DNA from: Dyella sp. C11
GTDB taxonomy: Bacteria > Pseudomonadota > Gammaproteobacteria > Xanthomonadales > Rhodanobacteraceae
Length of the DNA: 64,000 nucleotides
Assembly: GCF_003121485.1 (NCBI RefSeq)
Contig: NZ_QAVX01000005.1
Coordinates: 156,864 to 220,863 of the forward strand
Direction of reading: 5' to 3'
Part shown: positions 26,910 to 36,170 of the stretch, in pieces
How the letters are laid out: each line of letters starts with the position of its first letter
How positions within the stretch are numbered: position 1 is the first letter of the stretch
Made by a program: the position numbers and the translations under genes
Notes under the pieces: model-generated
Databases searched by the model: none
What the model was told of the DNA's origin: nothing
Seen by the model: only the letters and a program-made list of their open reading frames with translations

Positions 26910-28589
26910 ATGAAGAAGTGGACGATGCGCGGATTGGCCGTTGCCATTCTGTTCGCGGTGGCGTGGATTTATTTTCCAGTGACCCGCGCAGGATTTGTAT
27001 GGGATGACTGGCCGAGCTTCCGCGATCTCCAGGGCGATCGCTGGTTGCACTACGTATTCCGCGATTTCAATCAGTGGACCGTCTACTTTCGTCCGCTGAC
27101 CGTTGCCTTCCTCGCGCTTCAGGTCAAGCTTTTCCACGGTGCGCCGGGACCGATGCATGCGGTATCGCTGGGCCTTCACCTGGTCAATGTCGCGCTGGCA
27201 GGAATGCTTGCGTTTCGGGTGGGTGCACTCGCGGGAGCAACCAGCTCACGCCAGGCGTGGACAACGCTGGCTTGCATGTTGCTCTACGGCATGCACCCAG
27301 CACTGATCGAAACCGTCTCCTGGATTGGCTGTCAGTTCGACCTGATGGCTACGCTGTTTACGTTGCTGGGACTGGTTGCGAACACGTACATACAGCGCGC
27401 CATGACGCGCGCTTTCACGCTGGCAGCCCTCTTTTTCCTGGCCGCCTGCTCCAAGGAAGCGGCCGTTGTGTTTCCTGTGCTGGTCGCCCTTTTTGATGTG
27501 GCCCTGTTCGCCCACGATGGTGAGGGTGCTCCCCGCACCATCGCTCATAGAGTCATCCAACGTAACTGGAGAGCCTACGCTGGCATGCTGGGCGCGGGTG
27601 TCGTCTATCTCGCGGCAAGGCATTGGGCGCTCAACGTGCCCGGTCACCCGGCCATGTTCCGAGCCGTTGACTGGTCAGCGCAGCTGCAGGAAATATGCCT
27701 GACGTATCTGTGCTACTTGAAGGTCATTGTTTGGCCCATGGCCGGTATCGGCCCGCTGCATCCCGAAAACGGGGCAGTGTTTCAGGTAGTGACAACCCAG
27801 TCACTGCTCGCCTGCGTCGCATCGATCAGCATCGTCATCACGGGTATTTATCTCGCCGTCAAACGTCGTTCCGCGCTGGGTTTTGTCATTCTCGCAGCCA
27901 CCATTGCATTGCTGCCCGTATTGCGCGTCATACCCGTCAGCTTCGACCTGAATTTGTACCATGAGCGTTACGCGACGCTTGCCATCGCGGTCATCTGTTC
28001 CTTGATACCGCTTTTCAAATGGCCCAGCCCGGCAATGGCGCGTGATTCCGTCGCTGTCAGGGCGGTACGCCTGCTCGCCGTGGCGACAATTGCCCTCTGG
28101 ACCATGTTCTGCATGGTCGACATACGCACCCTGCTTCCGCACTGGTCAAGTGACGCTGCACTTTGGCGCTGGGCCATGGCCCTGGACCCGTACTCTCAAG
28201 TGGCAAAGGACAATCTGTTCCTTTCATTCCAGCACAGCGGAAATGTTGAAGAGGCCCAGAAGTTGGCAGACCAACTCCTGGCCGACCCCGCGACATGCAC
28301 ATCGTGCATGCTTCATATCGCCGAAATGTCGCTGGATCAGAACGACGCCATGCGTGCCACGGTGGCACTCGATCGGGCAGGCCAAAGCCTGCTGGTTAAG
28401 AAGCAACCGGATGCTCGGCAGATCTACTACCGTGAACTCGGCCGCCTGTTGATTCACCAGGGCCGCTATGCAGATGCCCAGCATGTACTTGAAGCATCCT
28501 TGGCGATCAAGCCTGCCGACCCGAATGCCCAGGCCGCGTTGGCTACGGCCAAGGCGGCCAGCGTAAACGGACTCGATGAGAAACGCTGA
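26910..28589 (+). CDS. TMTC-like GT-C membrane glycosyltransferase with TPR-like tail, copy 1
   Basis: A 559-residue protein with about ten membrane segments and a soluble C-terminal third with TPR-like helices (about residues 420-550, ending AQHVLEASLAIKPADPNAQA). The first external loop has WDDW at residues 31-34, the acidic pair expected of GT-C enzymes. It is followed by a RPL block, a small-residue helix GPMHAVSLGLHLVNVAL, GMHPALIETVSWIG and ACSKEAAV. This order (DD, RPL, HP, KE, then TPR) is that of eukaryotic TMTC O-mannosyltransferases. It would use a polyprenyl-phosphate sugar and act on the periplasmic side, though the acceptor is unknown. It is a tandem paralogue of the next gene. 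GGGGG lies before the ATG. Confidence 0.75.
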   Translation: MKKWTMRGLAVAILFAVAWIYFPVTRAGFVWDDWPSFRDLQGDRWLHYVFRDFNQWTVYFRPLTVAFLALQVKLFHGAPGPMHAVSLGLHLVNVALAGMLAFRVGALAGATSSRQAWTTLACMLLYGMHPALIETVSWIGCQFDLMATLFTLLGLVANTYIQRAMTRAFTLAALFFLAACSKEAAVVFPVLVALFDVALFAHDGEGAPRTIAHRVIQRNWRAYAGMLGAGVVYLAARHWALNVPGHPAMFRAVDWSAQLQEICLTYLCYLKVIVWPMAGIGPLHPENGAVFQVVTTQSLLACVASISIVITGIYLAVKRRSALGFVILAATIALLPVLRVIPVSFDLNLYHERYATLAIAVICSLIPLFKWPSPAMARDSVAVRAVRLLAVATIALWTMFCMVDIRTLLPHWSSDAALWRWAMALDPYSQVAKDNLFLSFQHSGNVEEAQKLADQLLADPATCTSCMLHIAEMSLDQNDAMRATVALDRAGQSLLVKKQPDARQIYYRELGRLLIHQGRYADAQHVLEASLAIKPADPNAQAALATAKAASVNGLDEKR

Positions 28590-28767
28590 TCCGCGAAGTC
28601 ACCTTCCCGGAAAGATCCCGTGGCAAAGGCTTTGGCCTCGATAGCAGCATCCGAACAATGCAATGTCCTGCCATCGGCACTTGATCAGCAGGCATCGGTT
28701 CCAACCAACATGGGCGCAATACATCAGAAGAAGTTCGGATGTCGACGCCTTGAGAACGGGTAAGCGC

Positions 28768-30453
28768 ATGCAACATCGTTTGACTTATTGCCTAGGCGCG
28801 ATCGTCCTGCTGGGGATTGCGCTTCTCTATTGGCCCGTCACCCACTTCAACTTCATCTGGGACGATTGGCAGAGCTTCCACGACACACCCTGGTTGACCC
28901 AAGGTGATGAGTGGAAGCACTACATCCTGCGCGATTTCAACACCTGGGTTTACTATTTCAGACCCTTGGGTGTGGGTTTCTTTACGCTGCAGGTGCGATG
29001 GTTCGACAGCACGCCAGGCCCCATGCATGCGGTTTCGCTCTCTCTGCACCTGATTGATGTGGCCCTGGTCGGCGTTCTGGCCTGGCGCTGTTCCACCCTT
29101 GCCGGCGTGGAAGCCAGGCGCCGGGCATGGCTGACTCCGCTTTGCATGCTGCTTTACGGACTTCACCCGGCACTCATCGAAACGGTTGCATGGATCGGGT
29201 GCCAGTTCGACCTGTTGCTGACACTTTTTGTGCTGGCAGGTTTGATCGCAAACCTCAGCATCCACCGGTCCTGGCTCCGGGCCTGCGTCATCACCTTCAT
29301 TTTCTTCCTTGCGGCATGCACGAAAGAGGCGGCCCTGTCTTTCCCGTTCCTGCTCGTCCTGTTCGACTGGATGCTTTTCTCAGGGAATCACGATCCACGT
29401 TTCGTTGCAGGCATAACCAGGATGCTTCGGCGCAACTGGCTGGTATATGCAGGGATCGTTCTTGCGGGCGTCGGTTACCTGATATTCCGGCACGTGGCAC
29501 TGGGGTCTGTCACGGGCCACTTCGCCCCCATATCAGCGAACCCTCTAGCTCGCCTGTGGGAAATCAGCATCGTCTATCTGCACTACCTGCAGATCATTGT
29601 CTGGCCCATCGCCGGCATGAATCCGCTTCACCCATATATCCCCGGGGATTTTCTCGGACCGCTCACTCCCGCTGCATGGCTTGCGATGATTGCCGCAACG
29701 ATCATTGTCATCAGCGCGACGAGTATGACACTCCTGCGCAGATCGCCTTTCGCGGGAATGGTTGTCGCGGTGACGTTGGCCCTATTGCCCGTTCTCCACG
29801 TTATTCCCGTGGACTTTGAGCTAAGCCTCTATCACGAGCGCTACGCCACCCTGGCGGTAGCCATGCTGTGCTCCATGCTGCCATTGCTGCGGCAACCCGC
29901 GTGGCTGAAGGCGAAAATGTCGGGACAAGCAACCCGGTTGCTGTTGATGGCCGGCGTGTTCCTGTGGATCGCCTGCTCGATCATTGATTTGCGCGTGATC
30001 CTGCCCAACTGGGCGAACGATGTAGCCGTCTGGAACTGGGCGCTATCCGGAAATCCCCATTCCACGGTCGCCAAGGTCAACCTGCTGGCGGCCTACATCA
30101 AGGACAAGGACTACGCGGAAGCTCGAGCACTGGGTGATCGCGTCCTGGCGGATCCCTCTTCCTGCGTCCTTTGCATGTTCAAGGTTGCAGAGCTGGCCAT
30201 CGACCAGCACGAACCCGATCGCGCCGCTTTCGCGCTTGAGCGAGCCCGCCGGTCGCCATTGATCGTTGGGGATAAAAGTACCCTGCATGCGTACTACGTG
30301 CTCACGGGAAAGATGCTCATCCTGCAGGGAAAGCCCGAGGATGCTGCGAATGTGCTTCGCGTAGCCTTGTCGCTGGCACCAGACGATACGGTCACCCAAA
30401 AGATGCTGGATTCGGTGACGATCTCGCAGAATGAAACGCCCAAGGTCCGCTAG
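28768..30453 (+). CDS. TMTC-like GT-C membrane glycosyltransferase with TPR-like tail, copy 2
   Basis: A 561-residue paralogue of the preceding protein, colinear along its whole length: WDDW at the same residues (31-34), GPMHAVSLSLHLIDVAL, GLHPALIETVAWIGCQFDL, ACTKEAAL, HVIPVDFELSLYHERYATLA and a cysteine pair in the tail (SSCVLC against TCTSC in copy 1). The TPR-like end is EDAANVLRVALSLAPDD. The two genes clearly arose by tandem duplication. I chose the ATG at 28768 to match the paralogue; the frame is open upstream. A two-way terminator follows. Either may glycosylate proteins or modify a surface glycan. Confidence 0.75.
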   Translation: MQHRLTYCLGAIVLLGIALLYWPVTHFNFIWDDWQSFHDTPWLTQGDEWKHYILRDFNTWVYYFRPLGVGFFTLQVRWFDSTPGPMHAVSLSLHLIDVALVGVLAWRCSTLAGVEARRRAWLTPLCMLLYGLHPALIETVAWIGCQFDLLLTLFVLAGLIANLSIHRSWLRACVITFIFFLAACTKEAALSFPFLLVLFDWMLFSGNHDPRFVAGITRMLRRNWLVYAGIVLAGVGYLIFRHVALGSVTGHFAPISANPLARLWEISIVYLHYLQIIVWPIAGMNPLHPYIPGDFLGPLTPAAWLAMIAATIIVISATSMTLLRRSPFAGMVVAVTLALLPVLHVIPVDFELSLYHERYATLAVAMLCSMLPLLRQPAWLKAKMSGQATRLLLMAGVFLWIACSIIDLRVILPNWANDVAVWNWALSGNPHSTVAKVNLLAAYIKDKDYAEARALGDRVLADPSSCVLCMFKVAELAIDQHEPDRAAFALERARRSPLIVGDKSTLHAYYVLTGKMLILQGKPEDAANVLRVALSLAPDDTVTQKMLDSVTISQNETPKVR

Positions 30454-30470
30454 CACCCTGTTGATCCCAT

Positions 30471-30501
30471 AAAAAAACGGCGGCCCATGGCCGCCGTTTT
30501 T
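30471..30501. terminator. Bidirectional terminator
   Basis: ACGGCGGCC and GGCCGCCGT pair around CAT, flanked by seven A on the left and five T on the right. It serves both the TMTC-like gene from the left and the S9 peptidase from the right. Confidence 0.92.
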
Positions 30502-30518
30502 CATTCAACAAGAGACCA

Positions 30519-32591
30519 TCAGTGCGCCGTGGACGTGTCTTTAGCCGTCCATTCCTTCAACCACGCATTCACCGTCTCATGCCACTGCACGCTGTTCTGC
30601 GGCTTGAGCACCCAATGGTTCTCGTCCGGGAAATGCAGCAGCTTGCTGGGAATGCCACGACGCTGCAGCGCGGTGAATGCACCCAGGCCCTGCGTGTCGG
30701 GAATGCGGAAGTCCTTGGCCGAGTGGATCACCAGCATCGGCACGCGCCAATCCTTGACGTGGTTGATCGGGTTGAACTTCTCGTAGTTCTCCGGATGCTC
30801 GTACTGCGTGCCGCCGTTTTCGCGTTCTTCAAACCAGAGTTCTTCCGTGTCGTAGTACATCGCGCGCGCATCGAACACGCCGTCGTGGTCGACCAGGCAC
30901 TTCCACGGCTGGTTCCACACGCCGGCGATCCAGTAGGTCATGTAGCCGCCGTAGCTGGCACCGAGTGCGCAGGCGCGATCACCATCAAGAAAACTGTACT
31001 TGGACAGTGCCGCGGCCCAGCCGGCCTTGAGGTCTTCCAGCGGCTTGCCGCCCCAGTCGCCCGAGATGGAATCGGTGAAGGCCTGGCCGTAGCCGGTGGA
31101 ACCATGGAAGTTGATGGTCACCACCGCAAAACCCTGGCCCGCGTACGTCTGCGGGTTCCAGCGATAGCTCCACGCATTGTTCATCGCACCCTGCGGGCCG
31201 CCATGGATGATGAAGGCCACCGGGTACTTCTTGCCGGCCTTGTAGCCTGCCGGCTTCACCACGTAGCCCTGCACGGTTTCGTTGTTCCAGCCCTTGAAGG
31301 TGAAGAACTCGGGTTCGCCCATCTGCACTTTCTTCAAGCGCTCAGCGTTGTAGTGCGTCACCTGCTTGAGGTTCTTGCCCTGCAGATCGGCCGTATAAAG
31401 ATCCGCCGAACGCTTCAGGTCGTCGCGCTGCACCAGCAGCGAAGACTTGCCCAGCGCATAGGCGCCGACTTCACCGTTGGTGACCAGCGTGGTGACCTTG
31501 CCACTGGCGACGTCCACCGCGAACAGCGGGTGCTGACCGTTGTCATCGGCGGTGACGTAGAGCGTCTTGCCATCGGCGGATACCTGCATGCCACCCGCCG
31601 AACGATCCCAGCCCGGTGCCACTTCACGCTTCTGTCCGCTGGCAAGATCAAGCGCCATGATGCGGAAGCGATCAGCCTCGGATACGGGCACCTTCATGGC
31701 GAGGTAGTAAAGCGTCTTGCCATCCGGCGATGGCACCGGGAAGGCATCCCACGCGGGGTTTTCCGCGGTGAGGTTGCGCGGCGCGGCCGAGGCATCCGCC
31801 GGTACGCTGTACACGTCGAAGTTGGTCGACCACGGCTCGCTGTTGCCGGCGATGCGCACATCGAAATAGACGGTCTTGCCATCGGGCGAGAAACTGAACT
31901 CGCCTTCGTCGCCGAACGGCTTGCTCGGCACGTCGCCGTCGATGCCCTTCGTCAGCAGCACGGGCTGCTCGGACGCGTTGTCGAGATCAGCGATATAGAG
32001 CTGCGCGCGGCGACCATCGGCCCACGTGTCCCAGTGACGTACGAACAGCTTGTCGTACACGGTGCCCGAGGCCTTGTCCTTGGCTCGACCGTCCAGGTGC
32101 TCCTTCGTGCAGGCCAGGTCGGCGCAATCGGTGAACACGCCAAAGGTGAGCAATGCCTTCTTGCCATCGGGCGAGAGCTTGTAGCCATCGACGTCGATGG
32201 GCGCATGCGTTACCTGCACGGCAGCGGCAGAAGCGCCCAGCGGGCGGCGCCAGAGCTGCGATACGCCATCCTTGTCAGCCACGTAATAGACGGCCGAACC
32301 ATCCGGCGCCCAACGCGGCGAGGAAGCCTTCTCCACCAGCTTCACCGGCTCGCCACCCTTGGCAAGGTCGAGCAGGTAGATCGAAGTGACGCCCTTGTTG
32401 GCCGCGTAGTCGGTCACACGCACCGTGTAGAGGGCCTGGCGGCCATCGGGCGACAACTGCGGATCGCCGACGCGATCCATCATCACCAGGTCGCGGATAT
32501 TGAACGGGTGGGTACCGTGGTTTTCGACCTCGGCCGCCATGGCAGAGGTACCGGCCAGCGCAAGCGCCAGCGCGACAAACAGGGGCTTCAT
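30519..32591 (-). CDS. S9 family prolyl-oligopeptidase-type serine peptidase
   Basis: A protein of about 690 residues. A signal peptide (MKPLFVALALALAGTSAMA) directs it to the periplasm. A beta-propeller of repeated SPDGK-type blades (LSPDGRQAL, WAPDGSAVYYV, LSPDGKKAL, FSPDGKTVYF, PSPDGKTLYYL) covers about residues 30-420. The alpha/beta-hydrolase domain follows, with the serine in GASYGG, the aspartate in HSAKDFRIP and the histidine in PDENHW. It would trim oligopeptides, as acylaminoacyl-/dipeptidyl-peptidase relatives do. The ATG at 32591 has AGGAA ahead of it; an open frame upstream adds 22 unlikely residues. Confidence 0.93.
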   Translation of the reverse strand: MKPLFVALALALAGTSAMAAEVENHGTHPFNIRDLVMMDRVGDPQLSPDGRQALYTVRVTDYAANKGVTSIYLLDLAKGGEPVKLVEKASSPRWAPDGSAVYYVADKDGVSQLWRRPLGASAAAVQVTHAPIDVDGYKLSPDGKKALLTFGVFTDCADLACTKEHLDGRAKDKASGTVYDKLFVRHWDTWADGRRAQLYIADLDNASEQPVLLTKGIDGDVPSKPFGDEGEFSFSPDGKTVYFDVRIAGNSEPWSTNFDVYSVPADASAAPRNLTAENPAWDAFPVPSPDGKTLYYLAMKVPVSEADRFRIMALDLASGQKREVAPGWDRSAGGMQVSADGKTLYVTADDNGQHPLFAVDVASGKVTTLVTNGEVGAYALGKSSLLVQRDDLKRSADLYTADLQGKNLKQVTHYNAERLKKVQMGEPEFFTFKGWNNETVQGYVVKPAGYKAGKKYPVAFIIHGGPQGAMNNAWSYRWNPQTYAGQGFAVVTINFHGSTGYGQAFTDSISGDWGGKPLEDLKAGWAAALSKYSFLDGDRACALGASYGGYMTYWIAGVWNQPWKCLVDHDGVFDARAMYYDTEELWFEERENGGTQYEHPENYEKFNPINHVKDWRVPMLVIHSAKDFRIPDTQGLGAFTALQRRGIPSKLLHFPDENHWVLKPQNSVQWHETVNAWLKEWTAKDTSTAH

Positions 32592-32819
32592 GGGTGGGGT
32601 TCCTGGGTGTTGCGAAGCCTTCGACGGTAAGAGCCAAAGCGGCCTGAAGCAAGGCACGGTGCGGCATGAGGCCAGCAGGCGTTCGTCAGGTGGCGCTGAT
32701 CATGACCCGCTCGAGGACTGGCGAAGGACCGCGTAAAGAGCCTAACTCCGTGACGTACTTCACGAATCCCCGTGACGCTTCGGCTGGGCCATGCCCAAGA
32801 ACCGCCCCATGCAATCCAT

Positions 32820-32835
32820 TGGTACAAAAGCTGCT
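32820..32835 (+). promoter_or_regulatory. Sigma-54 promoter of first pilin gene
   Basis: TGGTACAAAAGCTGCT fits the -24/-12 consensus TGGYACRNNNNTTGCW with one mismatch, and GG and GC are ten bases apart as required. Transcription would start near 32846, about 27 bases before the ATG at 32873. Type IV pilin genes are classically driven by RpoN with the activator PilR. Confidence 0.85.
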
Positions 32836-32872
32836 GCTGGACTCCCCAGGAAAACTCAGGGGGAGTCCCAAC

Positions 32873-33304
32873 ATGTCGCGCCCGCGAACTGCCGCCGGCT
32901 TTACGTTGATCGAGCTGATGATCGTGGTGGCGATCATCGCCATCCTGTCGGCTATCGCCATTCCGCAGTACCAGACGTACGTGGCCCGCGCGCAGACCGC
33001 TGCGGCCCTCAGCGACATCTCGCCTGGCCGTACAGCCTACGAAACGTTGGTGAATCAGGGCGTCGTCGATGGCGCGGTATACGCCAACGCCAACAACCTG
33101 GGACTGCAGAGCAGCACGCCGCATTGCCAGCTCATCACGTCAACGGTTGAGGTCGGCGGTACCGGCTCCATCACGTGCAAACTGGATGGCAGCACCGCCA
33201 TCCGAGACCAGATCATCGAACTGGACCGCAACTCGTCCGGCGGATGGGCATGTCGATCGGAGATCGATCCCCGTTACCTTCCCGCAAGCTGCCTGAGTAG
33301 TTGA
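32873..33304 (+). CDS. Type IV pilin, copy 1
   Basis: A 143-residue prepilin. The leader MSRPRTAAG is followed by [20 protein letters not shown], so PilD would cut after G9 and methylate F+1; Glu+5 is present. The long N-terminal helix leads to a small head with a C-terminal cysteine pair: DRNSSGGWAC and YLPASC. The last residues LSS leave a C-terminal serine, the position glycosylated by TfpO in some Pseudomonas pilins (analogy only). A strong ribosome site (AGGGGGAG) precedes the ATG. It is followed 334 bases on by a second pilin gene with its own promoter. Confidence 0.93.
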   Translation: MSRPRTAAGFTLIELMIVVAIIAILSAIAIPQYQTYVARAQTAAALSDISPGRTAYETLVNQGVVDGAVYANANNLGLQSSTPHCQLITSTVEVGGTGSITCKLDGSTAIRDQIIELDRNSSGGWACRSEIDPRYLPASCLSS

Positions 33305-33497
33305 TGCCGGGGCGAAAGGTGACAAAAAGTGTCATCAGATGACCGCCAAGGGCGATCGCTGCGCTGATTCACACCAAGCATCGCGATCAGGTACTCAGTA
33401 TGCGCACCTGATCACCCGGAACAGCTTGTTGATGTAGTGCCAACCCCTGCACAATCCAGCCACCTGCCAGCAAGCAGGGGCCTGTAAGGGGTGGGGA

Positions 33498-33513
33498 TGG
33501 CACACAAGATGCT
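33498..33513 (+). promoter_or_regulatory. Sigma-54 promoter of second pilin gene
   Basis: TGGCACACAAGATGCT matches TGGYACRNNNNTTGCW except for one base, with GG (33499) and GC (33511) in correct spacing. Start of transcription would be near 33524, giving a leader of about 115 bases before the pilin ATG at 33639. It lies in the 334-base gap 33305-33638, which otherwise shows nothing coding and a ribosome site (AGAGGA) before the ATG. Confidence 0.8.
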
Positions 33514-33638
33514 GTCACCCGCCTTGAGTTTCCTGGTCGTTCCACGGCAATTGTGGGGGACCGGATCCGCCTAGGGGGTACGGGACCGGGGCTCAGGGGC
33601 ACAATCGAAGGTTAGCTAACCAAAACAGAGGAACCACC

Positions 33639-34067
33639 ATGAAGAACCAGAAGGGCTTCACCCTGATCGAACTGATGATCGTCGTGGCGATCATCGCGAT
33701 CCTGGCTGCCATCGCCATTCCGCAGTACCAGACCTACGTGGTCCGCTCGCAGGTCACCCGCGTGATCGGCGAAGCCGGCGACCTGAAGGTGGCCGTGGAA
33801 GACTGCCTGAACAACGGCCTGACCGTGTTCGGCACCGGCAGCTGCGTCAACACCGCTACGTCGTCTGACCTGATCACCGGCAACATCCCGAACGTTACCC
33901 TCAGCCAGACCGCCAGCATCGCTGCCAGCTTCGGCAGCCATGCCAACACCGCGCTGAGCGGCTTCGGCGTGACCTGGAACCGCAATTCCAGCGGCGGCTG
34001 GTCCTGCACCACCACGGTGCAGGCCAAGTACGCTCCGGCCAGCTGCACGGCCGTGGCCGGCCCGTAA
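33639..34067 (+). CDS. pilA: Type IV pilin, copy 2 (probable major pilin)
   Basis: A 142-residue prepilin with a short classical leader MKNQKG and mature start [20 protein letters not shown]; cleavage after G6, Glu at mature position 5. The head has four cysteines, the last two forming the usual C-terminal loop (GGWSC ... YAPASC). It shares NSSGGW and PASC with the first copy but differs in the head. The short leader, own sigma-54 promoter and strong terminator fit the main structural subunit of the pilus; the pilB, pilC and pilD genes are 18 kb downstream. Confidence 0.94.
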   Translation: MKNQKGFTLIELMIVVAIIAILAAIAIPQYQTYVVRSQVTRVIGEAGDLKVAVEDCLNNGLTVFGTGSCVNTATSSDLITGNIPNVTLSQTASIAASFGSHANTALSGFGVTWNRNSSGGWSCTTTVQAKYAPASCTAVAGP

Positions 34068-34093
34068 TTCGGTTTCAGAGCATCAAGCAACAT

Positions 34094-34126
34094 CAGGGGC
34101 CGCCTCAGGGCGGCCCTTGTTTTTTG
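34094..34126 (+). terminator. Terminator of second pilin gene
   Basis: GGGCCGCC and GGCGGCCC pair around a short loop and are followed by TTGTTTTTTG. It would separate strong pilin expression from the glycosyltransferase gene just downstream, allowing partial read-through. Confidence 0.85.
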
Positions 34127-34157
34127 TTCCGTGATCACACCACGCAAGTAGCCATCC

Positions 34158-36092
34158 ATGCCCTCGTTTCGCCTCTCCGCCGCTCTCCTCCTGTCGGTCG
34201 CCGGCTGCCTGGCGTTGATCGCCGGCCTGTACTGGCCGGCATTGCATGGCGGATTCATCTTTGATGACTATCCGATCTTCGCGGAGAACCCGGCCATCCA
34301 GGTCCATGGGTGGGACTCGCATGCGTGGCAGACGGTGTGGCATTGGTCGCGCTCAAACATCCAGCGCCCCCTGGCCATGATGACCTACGCGTTCAACTAC
34401 GCGATGGGTGGCAGCACGTTCGGTTTCAAACTCACCAACCTCATCATCCACCTCATCAATACGATGCTGGTGATGCTGCTTGCCATGCGACTGCTGCAGG
34501 CCGCGTGGCCAACCCAGCATGCCCGCCAGCGCGGGTATTGCGCCCTGGGCGTCGCTGCATTGTGGGCGATACATCCGCTGCAGGTATCCACGGTGATGTA
34601 CGTGGTGCAGCGGATGGAAATGCTGGCCTTTTCGTTCGTCGTGCTCGCGCTGCTCGCGTACTGGCGTGGACGACGCAACCAGATGACGCACCAGCGTGCG
34701 TGGCCGTGGTTTCTGCTGACCGCTGCGTTCACCGCCGCCGGTTATGCCTTCAAGGAAACAGCAGTGCTTGTTCCCGGCTACGCGATGCTGATGGAACTGA
34801 CACTGCTGCGATTCGAGGCAAGCTCGCCCCGGACTCAACGACTGTGGCAGCTGTTCTATGCGGCCGGCGTGCTGTCCGCCTTGGCGGCGATCGTGTTCTA
34901 CGTTCTGCCTCACTATGTTTTTTCAGGGTATTTCGAAGGCCGGGATTTTTCGGCCTGGGAGAGGGAGCTGACCCAGTTGCGGGCGCTCCCCATGTACCTG
35001 GGCTGGATGCTGTTGCCGCTGTCCAGCCACCTTACGTTCTACTACGACAACTACATCGCCTCGACGAGCCTGCTTCAACCAGCAACGACACTGCTTGGTG
35101 GATTGACACTGCTAGCCCTGGTGATTCTTGCGGGCGCCACCTACAAGCGCCGCCCTCTGCTGGCGTTTGGGATCGGCTGGTTTTTTGTAGCGCATGTGCT
35201 TACGTCCGCACCTCTGCCGCTTGAGCTGGTATTCGAACACCGCAACTATCCAGCGCTGTTTGGTGTACTGCTTGCCTTGGCAGACCTGGCGTACATCCTG
35301 AGCCAGAAAATCAACGTACGCATGGTGGTTGCCCTCGTGGGCGCATTTGCACTTACGCTGGCATTCCTCACCGTCCTGCGGGCCTCGGTGTGGGGCAGCC
35401 CATTTCGACTCGCCGTCGAGCTGACCGAAATCAATCCCGGCTCACTCCGCGCGGCACAGGATCTAGCACGAAGTCTTATGGCCATGTCCGGTGGCGATGC
35501 GACATCCAGGTTCTACGCCATGAGCATTGCCGAACTGGAACGCGCGGCACGCTTGCCTGACGCCTCACCGTTGCCCGAGGAGGCGCTGCTGATCGAGGCA
35601 AGCACGCACCCTGGCATGCCCACCCAGCCATGGTGGGACAGCCTCCGCAACAAGCTGGAGACGCGCCCGCTTATCCCCGACACATACGCCGTGCTGCATC
35701 GACTGGCTGAATCGAGGCTCTCGGGCAACGCTGGCATTGATGCAGAACAACTTGCAGCCTGCTTTGCCATTGCCACCAGAAAGGCTCCGTGGCGCGAGGT
35801 GCTTCATGCCGATTACGCCGAGCTGGCGGGCTCCGTGCTGAATAACCCGACGCTCGCCGGCGAACAGTGGACGCTCGCACTGAAGACAGATCCCACCCCT
35901 GCCGACTATGGCAAGCGGCTGGCGGAATACCTGGTGGAAAAACACAGGAATGAGGAGGCTGCAACCGTCATCGCCACGCTTCGGGAGCTGCACCCCGCGC
36001 TGCGCGACGACCCCGAGCTGAACGGCTGGCTGGAAAAGATCCACGACCAGGCGTCCTCAAGCCCTTCACTGCCGCCTGCGCGCGCCTTGTGA
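34158..36092 (+). CDS. TMTC-like GT-C membrane glycosyltransferase, copy 3 (pilin-linked)
   Basis: A 644-residue protein with about eleven membrane segments and a soluble C-terminal domain from about residue 420 with TPR-like character. The first loop carries FDDYP (residues 35-39) and N at the position seen in TMTC proteins (FAENPAIQ), then QRPLAMMTYAFNYAMGG, GFKLTNLIIHLINTML, IHPLQVSTVMYVVQR and AFKETAVLVPG. These are the TMTC-type landmarks (DD, RPL, N, H, HP, R, KE). It lies 90 bases after the pilin stop, past its terminator, and before a pilin-like gene, so a pilin is the natural candidate acceptor. It may play the part TfpW plays in some Pseudomonas, without being an evident homologue. 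Confidence 0.75.
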   Translation: MPSFRLSAALLLSVAGCLALIAGLYWPALHGGFIFDDYPIFAENPAIQVHGWDSHAWQTVWHWSRSNIQRPLAMMTYAFNYAMGGSTFGFKLTNLIIHLINTMLVMLLAMRLLQAAWPTQHARQRGYCALGVAALWAIHPLQVSTVMYVVQRMEMLAFSFVVLALLAYWRGRRNQMTHQRAWPWFLLTAAFTAAGYAFKETAVLVPGYAMLMELTLLRFEASSPRTQRLWQLFYAAGVLSALAAIVFYVLPHYVFSGYFEGRDFSAWERELTQLRALPMYLGWMLLPLSSHLTFYYDNYIASTSLLQPATTLLGGLTLLALVILAGATYKRRPLLAFGIGWFFVAHVLTSAPLPLELVFEHRNYPALFGVLLALADLAYILSQKINVRMVVALVGAFALTLAFLTVLRASVWGSPFRLAVELTEINPGSLRAAQDLARSLMAMSGGDATSRFYAMSIAELERAARLPDASPLPEEALLIEASTHPGMPTQPWWDSLRNKLETRPLIPDTYAVLHRLAESRLSGNAGIDAEQLAACFAIATRKAPWREVLHADYAELAGSVLNNPTLAGEQWTLALKTDPTPADYGKRLAEYLVEKHRNEEAATVIATLRELHPALRDDPELNGWLEKIHDQASSSPSLPPARAL

Positions 36093-36170
36093 CCGCAAGG
36101 CGACGGATAGTTAACGCGTCGGTCATCCTGTCTGTCGCACCTTGCCTGAAGTGATTTCACGGAGACCGCC

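Noticed and set aside
30522..32630. Plus-strand open frame (702 codons) opposite the S9 peptidase
   Set aside because: The minus strand encodes a complete peptidase with all catalytic residues and a ribosome site.
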